A DNA stretch of 64,000 nt from Ciona savignyi (taxonomy: Eukaryota > Chordata > Ascidiacea > Phlebobranchia > Cionidae). This document shows, in pieces, positions 22,946 to 35,240 of this stretch. Numbering within the stretch: position 1 is the first letter of the stretch; each line of letters starts with the position of its first letter. The DNA is taken from contig CH003232.1 of the NCBI GenBank assembly GCA_000149265.1, positions 1,281,017-1,345,016 of the forward strand. The letters run 5' to 3'. Under the pieces are notes generated by a model. It had not been told where the DNA came from and did no database searches. It saw only the letters and a program-made list of their open reading frames with translations. The position numbers and the translations under genes were made by a program.

Positions 22946-23486
22946 ATAATGTTTAAACAAAGTATATGTTTTGATTGCGCAGGCAGAAGCTAAACGCCCC
23001 TGACATTACAAACCAAACTAGTTATCCATGTTTAGTAAACAGTATAATTGTCAGATTCACGAACTTATGTACCATTTTATTACATATACTTAAAAGTTTA
23101 CCCAATTTTTACCAAACCTTTTTTAATGTTCAGAAAAATAAATATATTTTATCAAATAGAATTTTAGTGTCAGTAATTTTAGTGTGTTTATTCAAAAAGG
23201 AGTTTACTAAGTACTGAGATCAAACGCAATAGAATATCGATGCGTTTTATAATGTGTACATTATACTTGAAATGAATTACCGATATTAATAAATTATGTT
23301 TAACCGTATTAGCCAAACGAAAGTAGTCTTGATTTTGTTTTAAAAATGCATTGAAATCCATGCTTTTGCAACTCACCATAATCGAGCAAATGTTCCGGTA
23401 AAGTAAGCGACAGAAATCAGTGCGGCTAAAATACTTAAAAGTCCAAATCTAAACAAGAATTTCGAACATATTCTCTTGGCCGACAT

Positions 23487-24000
23487 CCTTTCTACAGTGC
23501 TTTTAGTGTTGGCACTACAAAAAAAGAAGGTTAACAGCTAAACTGTATAGACTTAATTTCTGTATTTAGTAATAAACACTTATCTAAATTGTTTTTCATT
23601 TACAATAAATAACTAATTATTTTGCGATATCAAACAATTACAAAGGATTCAATTTTAAATCTAAATTATTTTCATCATTAACCAACCTACAAGAGCGAGA
23701 CACGTGTTAAACATGCCAACCCAATTGTAAAAAAATAACTTTACTTAAACATTTTACTTCGTTCTTTTGAAAAAATTATTCTGTAGTTATCTTTGTGCCT
23801 TTTGTAACCTAACCTGTTAAAGTGTAACCGTGGGTTTCACCAATTCGGCTTACAATCACGGATACGCTAAGGTTACACTCGTTTTATTCATGACTCGCCA
23901 AACGGTTTTCCAATACAAATCGTTACATTTAAACACACAGTCACGGCGGAACGCGGTTAAGAGCACTACCCAAGTCCAGAAGGGAACTAAATAATAACCA
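23487..24000 (-). promoter_or_regulatory. Conserved 5' flank of copy A with an E-box
   Basis: A stretch of several hundred bases upstream of the exon 1 ATG that recurs upstream of exon 1 in copies B, C and F. It includes CACGTG at 23701-23706, about 215 bases before the ATG, followed by TTAAACATGCCAACCCAATTG. Shared sequence alone may only reflect duplication, so the promoter role is inferred. Confidence 0.45.
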
Positions 24001-24272
24001 GTTGGTCCCAAAACTTGATTTTCCAAACTAAAATGCAATTACATGAGTAATAAACTACTTACTCGGATAAATGCATATATAAGTTTTAATTTCTTATATA
24101 ACTTCTCTTCTAAGAAGAAATATCTAAATAACTAAAATCGAAGACCTAAATTGGCTGCTTCGTCGAAAAAACATAACCTCCGCGAATTTTAAAAGCACAA
24201 TCATGATCCCAAGAAAACTGTGTGTGAAGTTTTTTTTTAAATTAAGAGAGATTTTTGTATGGATGTTCGCAT

Positions 24273-24581
24273 TTAAGTGTTGTAGTTGTCGGCATCTTGA
24301 ATTGCAAGGTTTAAGTCATCAGGCGTAAGCGCATAGTTCAGTAGTGTATTAGTAGTGTACAGTAGTGTACAACTTATTTTGTCGTCAGCGCAACTCACAG
24401 CGGTGAGATAGAGTTTCACTGCCAACGGTGTGGAACATTGTGTATTGTTCAATGTGAACTTATAATGGACGGGTATCAGGTTAATGGAAGTGGCATTGTG
24501 TATGGTTGGGTAGACTTTCGACAACATTGCGCACTCGCAAGTTGTTAGTATACTATTGAATGGCACAGTGGTATATGCCAC
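24273..24581 (-). CDS. Hypothetical 102-residue protein
   Basis: An open frame of 102 codons plus stop, starting MAYTTVPFNSILTTCECAML and ending DNYNT. It has five cysteines (two of them in CEC), possible N-glycosylation motifs NAT and NNT/NTQ, no obvious signal peptide and no recognised domain. A related stretch at about 26330-26480 has lost the frame. It sits between two copies of the FUT8-like 5' flank, so it may be chance or part of the duplicated unit. Confidence 0.3.
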   Translation of the reverse strand: MAYTTVPFNSILTTCECAMLSKVYPTIHNATSINLIPVHYKFTLNNTQCSTPLAVKLYLTAVSCADDKISCTLLYTTNTLLNYALTPDDLNLAIQDADNYNT

Positions 24582-24599
24582 ATCTTAAATATATTCCAT

Positions 24600-24880
24600 T
24601 CGTTCGTTAAATATTTAAATAAACGAAACCGTTAACTAAACTACGAGTGACAGCTACGTGCTTACACAACTTTACTAAAACGTTCAAATTCGATTTCCTA
24701 TGAACATTTATCATGTTTTCCTTTTTGTGCCTTGTGAAGCGTAATCTGTTTACGTGTTACTGGGTAAAATATCCAAATTTGCCTGACTGTCATTTGCCTG
24801 ACTGTTAAGGATACGCTAAGGTTGGGTTACCGTATTTGAAAAAGAAAAATTTCAAACAGTGCATGACTATTTTGAGACCA
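24600..24880 (-). repeat. Orphan copy of the FUT8-like 5' flank
   Basis: Resembles 46920-47110 upstream of copy C ('ttaaataaacgaaaccgttaac', 'gagtgacagctacgtg', 'tttgtgccttgtgaagcgtaatctgttta'). No exon follows it, so it is probably left from a lost gene copy. Confidence 0.5.
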
Positions 24881-26090
24881 TATATATGCGCTACCGAAAT
24901 GATAAGGCTGCTTTGTACAATACTGATAAAAAAACACTACAGCACATATCTTTGAAATTGCAATGAAGAGTCAATATGCAACGAACTTTCCACAAACTTC
25001 TCTAAAATCTAAAAAAGGGATTTATCAGCAGACCAACTGAACTGAAAGTCTGTTAATCTAGGCTAGGACAGCCATTAACAATACTTACCAAAGTCACTCA
25101 GTTTAATCCAGGCAATAAACGCAGCCCTTCTGCAGTTAGGATTCTTTATCAAAATACGCCAAGCTTTCTCTATGACATTTACGTAAATATCTGATTATAT
25201 GTGCGAAAAATCGCCTTTGATATGACAGTCAATAGATAACCTAATTGATCGATATGTTCTTGCCTTAACTTGAATATTGGTTCTGACAAACCATTGCGCG
25301 AATCACAAATTAATCAAGCTTAACCTTGTGGGCTCGCGCTTTTTTCAATATAATTCCTTGAAGCTTGATTTAGCCGGCTGTCTAGCGGTCTCTGGCGAGC
25401 TAGATTATACGAAATGCCACAACCTTAGCAAAGGGTAGCCATACCGTCCGGAAATGTGTAATATAGTTGATAAACTACCAGTTAATAGTTCGGCAATGAG
25501 ATAATGGTAGAGATTAATAAAAGCTTGGAAAAGAGATAAGGATTGATAACCATATTTACAAATGCAATGGTTTATATTATGTGTTAGCGTCAGGAAAATT
25601 TTACACGACTCTCTTGAGCTACTATCCTACGCACACACAAAGACCTTTTATGATGTTTTTCGCGATGCATAATATTAGAAGCTCTGTATTATTAGTCTAG
25701 CACAAGTTATTGGTAGAAGCTGTATTGCATCAAATAAATATTAGATAGGTGTTCATGCGGAACGACAAAACCTTTTTTTGGAGACGAATCTTCTCTTTTA
25801 AAAGTGTATAACGCCCTAGATGATTTTCAATAAACCGCACCTCCTTGTTTAATATCCAGAAAATCTAGGAAAAGTGTTTTCAACCTTTTTTTGCTCATGG
25901 CCCACTAAATTAGTAAAAAATGACGTTGGCCCGTTTAATGAAAACACAAAATGAATAACATCAAGTTTCAACAACACGATAAATTAATCAGTAGAACATT
26001 CACACAATTTAATAAGAAGGTTGTTGCTGTAGTTTGTCCACAAGACTTTTTATTCTGGGTGCAGTCGATGAGAGTGAGCAGCGTATGTTA
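24881..26090. other. No gene recognised
   Basis: AT-rich DNA with no supported gene. A stretch near 25580-25720 ('ttacacgactctcttgagct...') recurs near 27850-27950, so part of this is an unnamed repeat. Confidence 0.4.
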
Positions 26091-26099
26091 GCTGCAACA

Positions 26100-26500
26100 T
26101 CAAGTTTTAAACTCGTTTTATTCATTACTCGCCGCACGGTTTGTAAATACAAATATTAAGGTTAAGAAGTACACAGTGACCAATTAGGTTATCTATGGAT
26201 TGACATATCAATTGTTTATAGTTAAATAGGTGGGGAAAGCTTTCATATAGTGTAAGGTCCGTTAATTTTGAAAGCACAAATTATGGTCCCCACAAAACTG
26301 TTGGGTGGAGGTTTTTGAAATGTGGAGGGAACTTTTTATGGGTGTTCGCAACAAAGTGTTGTAGTTGTTCGCATCTTAAATTGCATGGTGTAAGTCGTCA
26401 GGTGAGATTGCGTTGTTCAGTAGTGTAGTGATGTAACTGGTTTTGTGGTCATCGTAAAACACAGCTGTGTGACAGAGCTTTGTCTGGGTTCACACACACG
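26100..26500 (-). repeat. Decayed second copy of the 23.9-24.5 kb region
   Basis: Shares 'ctcgttttattcattactcgcc.cacggtt' and 'gtgttgtagttgttcgcatcttaaattgcatgg' with the region around 23880 and 24280. The reading frame present in the first copy is broken here. Confidence 0.5.
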
Positions 26501-27109
26501 CTTTTAATGAATAGCCACGACCACAACTTTAACCACAACCTTACAACAGTTTTATTATTTTATAATACTTAACTACAAATTTACTACAGTATATTTTATT
26601 CACATTAACTTAAACTACTTATATTGTAACTTGATTTATGCACTTTGTTTAAAACATTCGTCCAAACGTAATTCCAACCAAACACACAACAAAAGCACCT
26701 GCCTTATTATCCTTCTATGTAACATCGGTACAATGAAAATTCTCGACCATGTGGTCGAAATTGGCTGGTCGTTTTGCTTGCGAGATTAGTAAAGAGATAG
26801 TATAAGTTTTTAACCCATGATGGGTTAAAAACATCATTTAAATGCTTTAAATGTAGTGTGCCATTTATGAATGAAATCATAACAAAACAAACTTCGCGTG
26901 CCAACCATTGTTATGTTCAGTTTGCATATTCAACTACCTAATATAAATGTTAGTAATTAAAACTCTTGTCAGTAATTAAGACTAATGATTTGCATGCTTT
27001 ACGAATTTTCAAACTTTTGTCTTTGTGCAGGTTAGACAGTTTAAATTTGTACATGCTTTATAATTTAGATTTTGCGTGCGCGTTCTCTTCGTGAATGTTA
27101 AAACTCAGG

Positions 27110-27240
27110 AGGCGTTATTCACAGGAAATCTTCATATTACCTCGCGCCTATCGTTGGGTTACTGGAGCTATTTTCAATTTAATGTGTATGATCTGACACT
27201 TTCCTTCAATGTGGTAGAACCCACTAATTCGCTGTTCAGT
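27110..27240 (-). mobile_element. SINE-A fragment
   Basis: Diverged piece ('cctcgcgcctatcgttgggttactggagct', 'ttccttcaatgtggtagaaccca'). Confidence 0.55.
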
Positions 27241-27436
27241 AAAAATAAAAAAAATTGTTTACTAAGTACTTCAAACGCAATAAAAAATCGTTGCGTTTTT
27301 GTAATAGTGTTCATACCTAAATTGAGTTACCAAAATGAAAAAAAGTATGCTTAACCGCATTGGTCAAACGACAGTTGTCTTGGATTTCGTTTTAACATTT
27401 TCAAATTGCTTTGAGACCCATGCTTAAGCAACTTAG

Positions 27437-27546
27437 CATACTGGTGCCGATGTTCCGGTAAAGTAAGCGAAAACAACTACCCGAGCTAAAATACCCACAA
27501 GTCTAAATCTAACCAAAGATTTCAAACACATTATTATGGCCGACAT
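27437..27546 (-). pseudogene. FUT8-like copy F: orphan first exon
   Basis: 110 bases matching exon 1 of copies A-C: ATG at 27546, MSAIIMCLKSLVRF then a hydrophobic segment ending YFTGTSAPV. The length and phase are right, but the splice donor reads CTAAGT instead of GTAAGT, so it cannot be spliced normally. A decayed version of the shared 5' flank follows to about 27830, with CACGAG where A and B have CACGTG. No exons 2-9 lie between it and copy A's first exon. Confidence 0.8.
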
Positions 27547-27849
27547 CCTGACAGCTACAATAACCAATTATCTATTTTGTTCAATTACAATTAATTAATA
27601 TTTATTCAGCGATACCAAGCAACTACAAAGGATTTAATTTTAAATCTAATTTTTAATAATTCCTTTTGTTAAATATTTAACTAAATCAATAATCACACTA
27701 CCATCAGCCACGAGTTAAACATGCAAACTCAATTGTAAAAAGACTTTACTGAAACATTGTACTTCGTTCTTCTAAGAATATTAAGCCTGTAGCCACCTTT
27801 GTGTCTTGTTTAACCTAATATGTTGCCTAAATTACCAGTCAAATTTCGG

Positions 27850-28230
27850 GAAATATATTATACGACTCTCTTGAGCTTCTATCCTACGCACATACTAAGG
27901 CGTATTGTGACGCCTTCCGTGATGCATTATATTATCAGAGCTGTAATATTTGCCTTGCAGTTAAGCTATTAAAATATACCCGCCTGTAGACACACACTGT
28001 TATGTGGAGATTATGTATTAATTTTCTTCGTAAGTGATAAATGATAGAAAAATTAATATACAAAATTACATTTTCACTTACATGAATTAGAACCTGAAAA
28101 ACGTAAAAATAAAACCGTTGCATGAACAGTACAAATTATTGCATAATGGATTTTTAGGATATAGTAATTGCAGTTAAACGTATTGATAAGAGGGTGAGAT
28201 TATTCGGATTAAAATACTATACACTACACA
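27850..28230. other. No gene recognised
   Basis: AT-rich. The first 100 bases resemble the stretch near 25580. Nothing else identified. Confidence 0.4.
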
Positions 28231-28231
28231 C

Positions 28232-28420
28232 TTTTTTACCGAGCCCAGTTTCGGACACAGAATCGTATCGTCACTAAGATCATTTTTGTATAGAATCGGT
28301 ATACGCATCAGTCGCGTTAATCATTCTGCCACAGATGCCGTCTATGAATCGGGCGCGCTAACCACTAGGCCACACATGCTATATATGGTCGCGTTACTCA
28401 TTCGGCCACACGAACGTACG
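28232..28420 (-). mobile_element. SINE-B, several tRNA-like heads in a row
   Basis: Reverse orientation. ACCGAGCCCAGTTTCGG is the box B end; 'cgcgttaatcattctgccaca', 'gcgcgctaaccactaggccacac' and 'gcgttactcattcggccacac' are three successive box A-type heads. The middle one (GTGTGGCCTAGTGGTTAGCGCGC) is close to a real tRNA D-arm, but no complete tRNA can be folded. Confidence 0.6.
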
Positions 28421-28569
28421 ACCTGAACTATTATGATCGAATGGGATACCATGAATGACTGAAATACCCTTTAGTTACCTCATCGGCATGAATTACGTCT
28501 CTTTTGATCAATTTATACTCTGATAATTTTGCTTCTGTTAGCATCTGTGAGCCTCTTTGGTTGGAAAAC

Positions 28570-28665
28570 CACAACATCAACTTTCTTCAGTGAACAGGGT
28601 TGTTCCTGGGCATCGGTGAATCTTTCCAGAGCTTTTTTAATGTCATTGATGTGCTCTTCTCTTAG
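28570..28665 (-). other. Exon-like coding fragment, possible macro-domain end
   Basis: The minus strand reads LREEHINDIKKALERF and then LKKVDVVVFQPKRLTD. The pattern of a helix followed by L..V.VVVFQ resembles the last helix and strand of macro domains in PARP14-like proteins. It is too short to be sure and has no flanking exons. Confidence 0.2.
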
Positions 28666-28734
28666 ACCGTTTTTGAATAAATGACGGTATATGTATCAGC
28701 CTCGTTTACCATTCGGCCACACGATCGTACTCGA

Positions 28735-28935
28735 ATAAGCCATTTTGGTATTTCGGGATTGCTAAACTGTACCGTTCGCCATTTTGAATTTTTAGTGATC
28801 GCGTGGAATCCTCTGTCAGAAATACCCACCAAACAGGAGCTCATCGGGCGCACGTTGGGAGAAATTTTCCAAAGTGTTCTTCTAATTGGATGACTATCTT
28901 GATGGGATATTGTTAAAACCAAAGTTGATTTTATA
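28735..28935 (+). repeat. Dispersed repeat next to SINE-B
   Basis: Shares 'aactgtaccg.tcgc.attttgaa..ttta', 'ttccaaagtgttct.ctaa.tggatgactat' with 50920-51180. In both places it follows a SINE-B piece. Confidence 0.5.
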
Positions 28936-29205
28936 TCGCATTTTGTATATACCTTTGGCACATTTAACCCCTCATTACGTCTTGATTAGTGTAACTACCG
29001 AATTGCAAAGCAGTTGGGAGGGTTTGACCTTAAGAAATTTCAAAGACTCAAAGTTCAATCAAATAACTCGTTGGGTATGGGATGTTGTAATGTGAGAAGT
29101 ATAAGGTGAAGTGAGATTCCTGCGAAAATGTAAAAGTACGCATTATTATTTACAGATATATATGAAATGGCATTTAAATAAAGTATAGAACACAATCACC
29201 TAATA

Positions 29206-30812
29206 ACTAGAGAGTGTCAACCACGTGTTTAACCACCACTATTCGTAAAACACATGTTGCATGCCATATATTCATGCTACAGGGTCCCTAACCACATTTT
29301 GTATTTTATACACTGTGTATGTAGTAATTGTTTCTGCAAGCATAAACTCATGGGTCCCATAGTTATCAAACCAAATTTCTTCTCCATATGTAGGTAAAAA
29401 TAAACAATCGTGATAGATTTACAAAGATTTCATCACAAATGGTTTAAATTAAAGCTTTTTTTAAGTGCTGTATTGAAATGAATCTAAATTCCTAAAACAG
29501 TTCGATTTAGTTTTCAATTCGGGGAATTCCCCATGTTCGGGAAATTCCCCATGGGCTTGGTAAATAAGTTTCATGTTAACTATCAATTCTTAAAGTTTTA
29601 ATCCGATTTGACAAATGTTACGGCCTTTTTGCGCCTAAGAGAGTGTGGTCCCAGAACCCTGTTCTAACGGCCAATCGTGGGACCTGTCTGCCTTAGTCTA
29701 CTGTAAATAATACGCCAATACGATAGGGCGATTTAATAAAACGTAAAAGATTAACACGGCTAAAATAATAATAAAAACTGCGACAACCGTCAACTGGTAC
29801 CCGATAGCGTTACACGACCACGATATCACTTAATACACCGTACAATACCCAACACTCAACCGTAATACTCAAATATACAGCTTACTCGATACGACACGAT
29901 CAATCAAAATACAATCCGACCGTTCGGATGCACAAGCGAGAACTAATTCTTTAGATCCATTCCGAACGGACAACAATAAAAGCGCGCGCAAACAAACAGG
30001 TGCGAACTAATAATTATCTGTGCGTGCGGGTAGAATAGGCTAGAACGCCTGAAGAGGTGCAACTTACGAACACAGTGAATAAAGGTAAGTGCAAAGTGAC
30101 ACGATTAAAGTGGAAAAGTTACATACAACACACAAAACCAAAATACCAATAACCCTAAAACATTACATTGACCAATCCATTACACAAATCCTTGTTGAAG
30201 ATGTCAGTGCAATGTGGAATGCTTGTCACAATCATGAGTCAGGAACATATCTTCGTTTTTAAGGGAGTTACCCTAAGTAAATGTTTTCTTTCTTTTAAGT
30301 GACACAGGTTGGCTAACAATCTAGCATTCCACCAAATCTGATCAAAATTAGAGCAGCCGGTTAAACGCTATGTTCCGAAAAGCTATTTTTTTTAGAAAAA
30401 TAACCGTTTTGGATTTTAACGTCTTCGGGGAATTCCCCTAGATTTATCACCAACAATTTAGCTCCTGCGTATCTAGACGATGTTGTCTAACAAATGACAA
30501 AGCTTTATTACTATTTTCTCATTCCTTTTGGTAGATGTCGGGGCGTCATTCCACGCCTGTCACAATCATGATTTGAGAATAAAATCTTATTTTTTAGGGT
30601 ATTTCCCTAGATATTATTTTTTTATGTTTTTTAATTGTTAAATAAGTAGGTAATTCACTTACATTCCACCAAATCTGAATCAGATTGGAGCAGCCGTTCA
30701 AGCGCTATGCCAAAAAAATAGTTTTTTTAGGAAAAATACCGTTTTGGTTATTAACGTCTCCGGGGAATTCCCCTAGATTTATCACCCACAATTTTGCTCC
30801 TGCGTATCTACA
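29206..30812 (+). mobile_element. Foldback-type element, partial copy
   Basis: Begins with the same terminal sequence as the element at 55240 (CTAGAGAGTGTCAACCACGTG region). It then carries three GGGGAATTCCCC palindromes (29521, 30427, 30762) in units like those of the large element. A solo LTR is nested at 29616-30184. No coding sequence. Confidence 0.75.
29616..30184. mobile_element. Solo LTR
   Basis: 569 bases starting TGTTACGG and ending CATTACA, flanked on both sides by CAAA. The host sequence resumes in register on the other side (the foldback element's 'atctgatttg...gttggagatgtc' context). TG...CA ends plus a 4-base target duplication fit a solo LTR of a Ty3/Gypsy-type element. Contains several AATAAA motifs. 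The orientation is not clear. Confidence 0.75.
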
Positions 30813-31559
30813 CCATGATAGGCCGTGCAACACTAGAATGGGTATTAACTTAGAAGCCAACGAAACAACTGTACAACAACACAAACAGTACGAACACAAA
30901 TCACGAAGGTTGTTTTTAAGAAATACATTTGCTAGAAGACATCGTTTTCAACCATTGAAATAGGATATGACTCAGGCGTCAATACGGTTTTAACTTTAAA
31001 CGCTGGGTACATTCCAACTTGTTTAGTTCGTTGGTTTAAACCACCAAGCATAATTCCTTTCTTCAGCAACGGACTATTAACAATGCGATCCCCTACTTTC
31101 ATCGTCATTTCACAACTACCGTCGGTATCTCTTTGAGCCTTTCGGTCGCAAGGAACAAGAGGGGTGTGGTCATGTAGAACTTCGTGAACAATATCTCTGC
31201 CGCCGTTTGCGTAATATGAACAGTCAAGATTGGCAAAGAGAAACGTCGCATTCTGTAAAGAAGTTTGCCGCATTTCTTGTACATACCGTCCAATCTGTAT
31301 GAGAGAAATACGTCTATATGTTAGTCGTTTATCATCTTTCCCTTGAATGTTCACACACTAATATGTTACCTACACTTGAACTGTGGGATCATCAGCATAA
31401 AACAAGTGTAATCAGCTGCTATATAATTAGCCATTACAATTTGCAATTAGCATATGTTGTCTAAACACAAGGCTGTAATAGGTGAGAAAAAAACTGCAGC
31501 AATTCTTTACGGTGAATAACACTTTACAAGAGCTTCACTAACCCGAAGGTCCGATAGAT

Positions 31560-31775
31560 TAGTCCAATTGGACACTTAACAGTCATAGCCTGAAAGCGGA
31601 GGATTAATGGGTTCTACTAAGTTAAAGTAACGTGTGAATCATGGGCCTACACAACACACTGCAATAGTTCCGGTAACCACCCCGACGGTGGGCGCAAGGT
31701 GATCTGACGATTGTTCGTGTGTTAAATTCCATGGTTTTCCCATTAACACGGATAAACATGAATAACCCATCCTAT
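31560..31775 (+). mobile_element. SINE-A fragment
   Basis: Body and tail ('gattaatgggttctactaagtt', 'cccgacggtgggcgcaagg', 'ataaacatgaataacccatcctatcc') in intron 8 of copy B. Confidence 0.75.
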
Positions 31776-31779
31776 CCTA

Positions 31780-32000
31780 AGGTGACGATAAGATATTAAA
31801 CCCAAGGATTAGGTTGGTAATTTTGTGTCTCGCCTTTGAGGCTGATAGTAGCAGGTTTAAAACTGGTCGATAGCTAGTCGGTTGTCTCCTTTGAGCAAGG
31901 CACTTAGCATTGCCTAAAGCAAGTGGAATGATGGATTCTATCAATTTGGAGAAACCTCTCAATCATATACAACACACTAAAAACACCGACTTGACGGTGG
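31780..32000 (+). mobile_element. SINE-A fragment
   Basis: Head and middle of another copy ('gcaggtttaaaactggtcgatagctagtcgg' to 'ccgacttgacggtgggcgcg'), following the previous one. Confidence 0.7.
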
Positions 32001-32284
32001 GCGCGTTAATGCGACACATTACCGATCAGTTCATTTGGTCAGGTATTAAATATGATGAGACCATTTTACATCTCTCAATAGATATATAAACAGGCCAACT
32101 AACGTTTGATGACATTGTTAAGACAACGTAATCACATTCCCTCAAAAGAAATATATCCTTCACGATACCAAACAAACCATTCTTCGTGTATCTTGAATTT
32201 ACACCAGCACTTGCAGACTCGCCGAATAGAAATTGGTAGTTTGGGTACCTGTTGCAAAGTATTGTTTATTTCGTACATTTTGTC

Positions 32285-32515
32285 TTTTACCCATTGATTA
32301 GCTTGCCAAAGGTCTGCAAATTCGTAACTGGTCGCTGGTTAGTCGGGTGTTGCTTTTGACAAGGCACTTAGGAGATATATTGATCTAACCCAGAGACTTA
32401 ATAGGTTCTACTAAATCCACAAAAAATGTCTTATTAATATATAACACATTGCAATAGTTTCAATAACCCGACGCGAGGTAATCTGATGTTTGCTAACATA
32501 AATATCCTCTGCCAT
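32285..32515 (+). mobile_element. SINE-A subfamily copy in intron 7 of copy B
   Basis: Counterpart of the copy at 16668-16915 in copy A. Confidence 0.7.
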
Positions 32516-34704
32516 TCTGACATACGTAAACATGATAAAGGTTTTGTGCGTATAGTGGCTTGAAATTGTAAACACTATGTGTAAATTGCCTTGCACAACA
32601 TAAAAGCTCAGTTTTGTTTTAGTTAAAAAGACAGGATAAAACGGCAACATGAAACAACAACTAACTTGCTCTTCGCCTCTTCCATTATCGCTGGATCATC
32701 TGATGCTAGAAATATTTTCCTCGACACACTTCCGTGGTTTATGATGTATTGATCATACCAATTGATTGCGTATTCCATATAAGAATCCAAGTCTTGGTAA
32801 TCGGCTTCTCGGATTTTATCCGTTCTTCTGACGTGAATTCTGGAATGGGGTATGTACATTGTTAAGTGGGATATATTCAAGATTTTATCTTCGTGAATAG
32901 AAAACCACTGTCTTGTATGATGGAGAAGTTTTAATAACCCAATAATATTCCTTATACTAGTTTTGCGCCAGTGTTTTGTTTAAATGTGTGATTTTGTAGT
33001 GGTGTGTTATAATCCTAACGATGTTTTAAAATAAACTAAGAAATGTAAGAGTAAATTATACTTCTTTGTGTTTAAACATCGGCTATTCGGTACATCGTAT
33101 ATAATTTATAACTCATCAAGTATTAGAATCAATGAGACCACGTTTGATACACGTTCATATGGGTTATTATTTTAACAACGTTTAAAAGTAATGGCAATAG
33201 GGGCTTTTACTGTTACATTTTATTAACTGTGCCATACTTCAAAAATCTAATGGAGTCATATCCAAGATCTTTTGCATGTATATTAAGGTAAATGTATTGA
33301 TCGCGTTAACCAATCGACCACACGGTCAATTTGCAATACTACATCATGCTGTGTTTTTTTTCCGGGCTTCAAACCCTTAATGGGTTCGTTGCTAAGACCG
33401 TTTTTGTGTGTGTAAGTCGGTATATGTATCGGCTACTTTATCCATTCGACTATGCGACCATGAAACATGCTGTGTTTTTATTGCTAAATATTTTACATAC
33501 CCGACTATCGGATGACCGAAGCCTGTTTTCGTTTTATAATCTTCAACTTCTTTCGACATAGACTCCTTTAACCGAAACATGTAATTCGTCACATGACCTG
33601 TCCACCACATCGATGGGTCTGCTAGAACGAGCTTAATACGTGGTAGAAATTGACTGGGAACTGTGTTTGGAGCAAAACCCGATTTTTTGTAGCCAGTAAC
33701 TTTGACGATTGGTGCGTCCGACGGTGTAGGATCAGTTTCCTGGGGGCCTGTGTATGTCATACAATTAAAATTCGTTTGACGAACGGTATACCATATATAC
33801 ATATTTATTAATCCAAACCAAATATTTATCCTAAGAACCTCATAGGGGTAGGTACTGTAGGTTTATTGATGATAAGGATTTTAAACGTGTTTGTGCTATA
33901 CTCTTATGTTAAAAAATAGGCCTAATATAAACACTGGGTTGTTTTTTTGCTGGCAAACAATTTGCTGGTACTTTGCATTTCAAAGGTAGCATAGTCCCAC
34001 AAGTAAAAACATTTAAATAATATTTCTATAGTACAAAATTTCACAACTCAACACTTTGTTTGAATGTAAAAAAAAACAGAAAGCAAAGACGTATAAAACA
34101 GTAATTTGCCGTAAGATCTTTGTAGGTATTCTATGCCAGGAACTAAAACATTAAATAGGTCATCAAAAACCTTTCGCCAATATTGCTAGTCCCTATACGC
34201 AATAAAAAAGAATACAGAAATAAATAAAAAAGAATACTAAAATCCCCCCAAAAAATTATTAGAAATATACGTCAAAAACATATGAAAAAATAAACAGTTT
34301 AACGGGTTAAGAATCTGCTTCCTAAATTAGGCAAGAAATATTTATATTTTTAAACTTACTACGCCACTCTGGAGCTGATGCCAATTCTTCATTATAACTC
34401 TGGCAATGACTTGGACTCTTTATTACGTCCTGCATTCCAGGGAATTCTGTCACCTGGTTGAGATCCCAGATCATAACTCGGTTGGTCCCGAGAGCTATGA
34501 AGAGACACAGGCTGTAATGGTGCATCATACAACCGAGTCCACAATGGTACTTCACGTTGCAGAAGAGCTTTTTCGCAGAAGAACAGTTTGAAGGGTTCTA
34601 TCAAAAAAATCTTATATACACACACAGAAATGGTTTAATTTTGTTCAACAAGTACACATTTTAGACGACTTAATGCGAATTTGTACACGCGGCATGTATA
34701 AAGC

Positions 34705-34855
34705 CTATATTGTGTCCTTGGGCAAGGCACTTAGCGAACGTTGCCTGAACACAGTGGAATGATCGGTGCTACTAGTCTAATGGTTACACGTGTGAGAAGG
34801 CCTCTTGCATTTTTTTTATTATCGAAGATGAAACCTAAATATCCTATCCTATATC
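34705..34855 (+). mobile_element. SINE-A fragment in intron 4 of copy B
   Basis: Counterpart of 18955-19105 in copy A, nearly identical. Confidence 0.75.
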
Positions 34856-35084
34856 CTCCACATAAAAAATAAATACCAAATTCTAATAAATACTTGGCTG
34901 TTCGATATAAAGGAGAATGCAAGATCATTAAGTTTTTCAAATTCTTGTTGCTTTTCAAGAAATGCAGTCGAATAGAGCTTTTCAATGTCGGAGTAGATCA
35001 CCCTGGTAACACGTATTTTATTAATTATTTTAAACACATTGATAAGTGATGAATATTAATGTTTATCCCCGTAATGGCTAAACA

Positions 35085-35240
35085 AAAGGGGCGTTAACGC
35101 ACCCACCAGTCCAATGGGTTTAGGTAATGTCTGCTAAGTGGCTTGTTCAAGGATACACACGACAAGCTAGCTACCAGTTTCGTACTTTTACGCCTTGGGC
35201 TGAAAGGTGACGCACTAACCCACCAAGATAATCGGCGGAA
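35085..35240 (-). mobile_element. SINE-A fragment in intron 3 of copy B
   Basis: Counterpart of 19345-19490 in copy A. Confidence 0.75.

Larger units (their letters stand above)
15643..23486 (-). pseudogene. FUT8-like: FUT8-like gene copy A, nine exons, stop codon in exon 6
   Basis: Family: GDP-fucose-dependent alpha-1,6-fucosyltransferase that adds core fucose to N-glycans in the Golgi. Coding exons from 5' to 3': 23486-23377, 20142-20057, 19895-19742, 19247-19139, 18843-18606, 17978-17732, 17252-17079, 16635-16491, 16005-15643. All junctions are GT-AG and phases match, giving 541 codons (human FUT8 has 575). Exon 1 is a type II anchor (MSAKRICSKFLFRF then a hydrophobic stretch). Exons 2-4 form a charged helical stem. 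Exon 5 has CNVKYHCGLGCMMYH. Exon 7 has IHVRRTDK and ASDD, the donor-binding arginines and the DD pair. Exon 9 ends with the SH3-like VGDRI...VGMYPAFKV. Lesion: the third codon of exon 6 (about 17972-17974) is TAG where B and C have CAG and D has GAG. This truncates the product near residue 234, before the donor site. Otherwise the frame is intact, so loss is recent or the base is an error. Confidence 0.88.
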
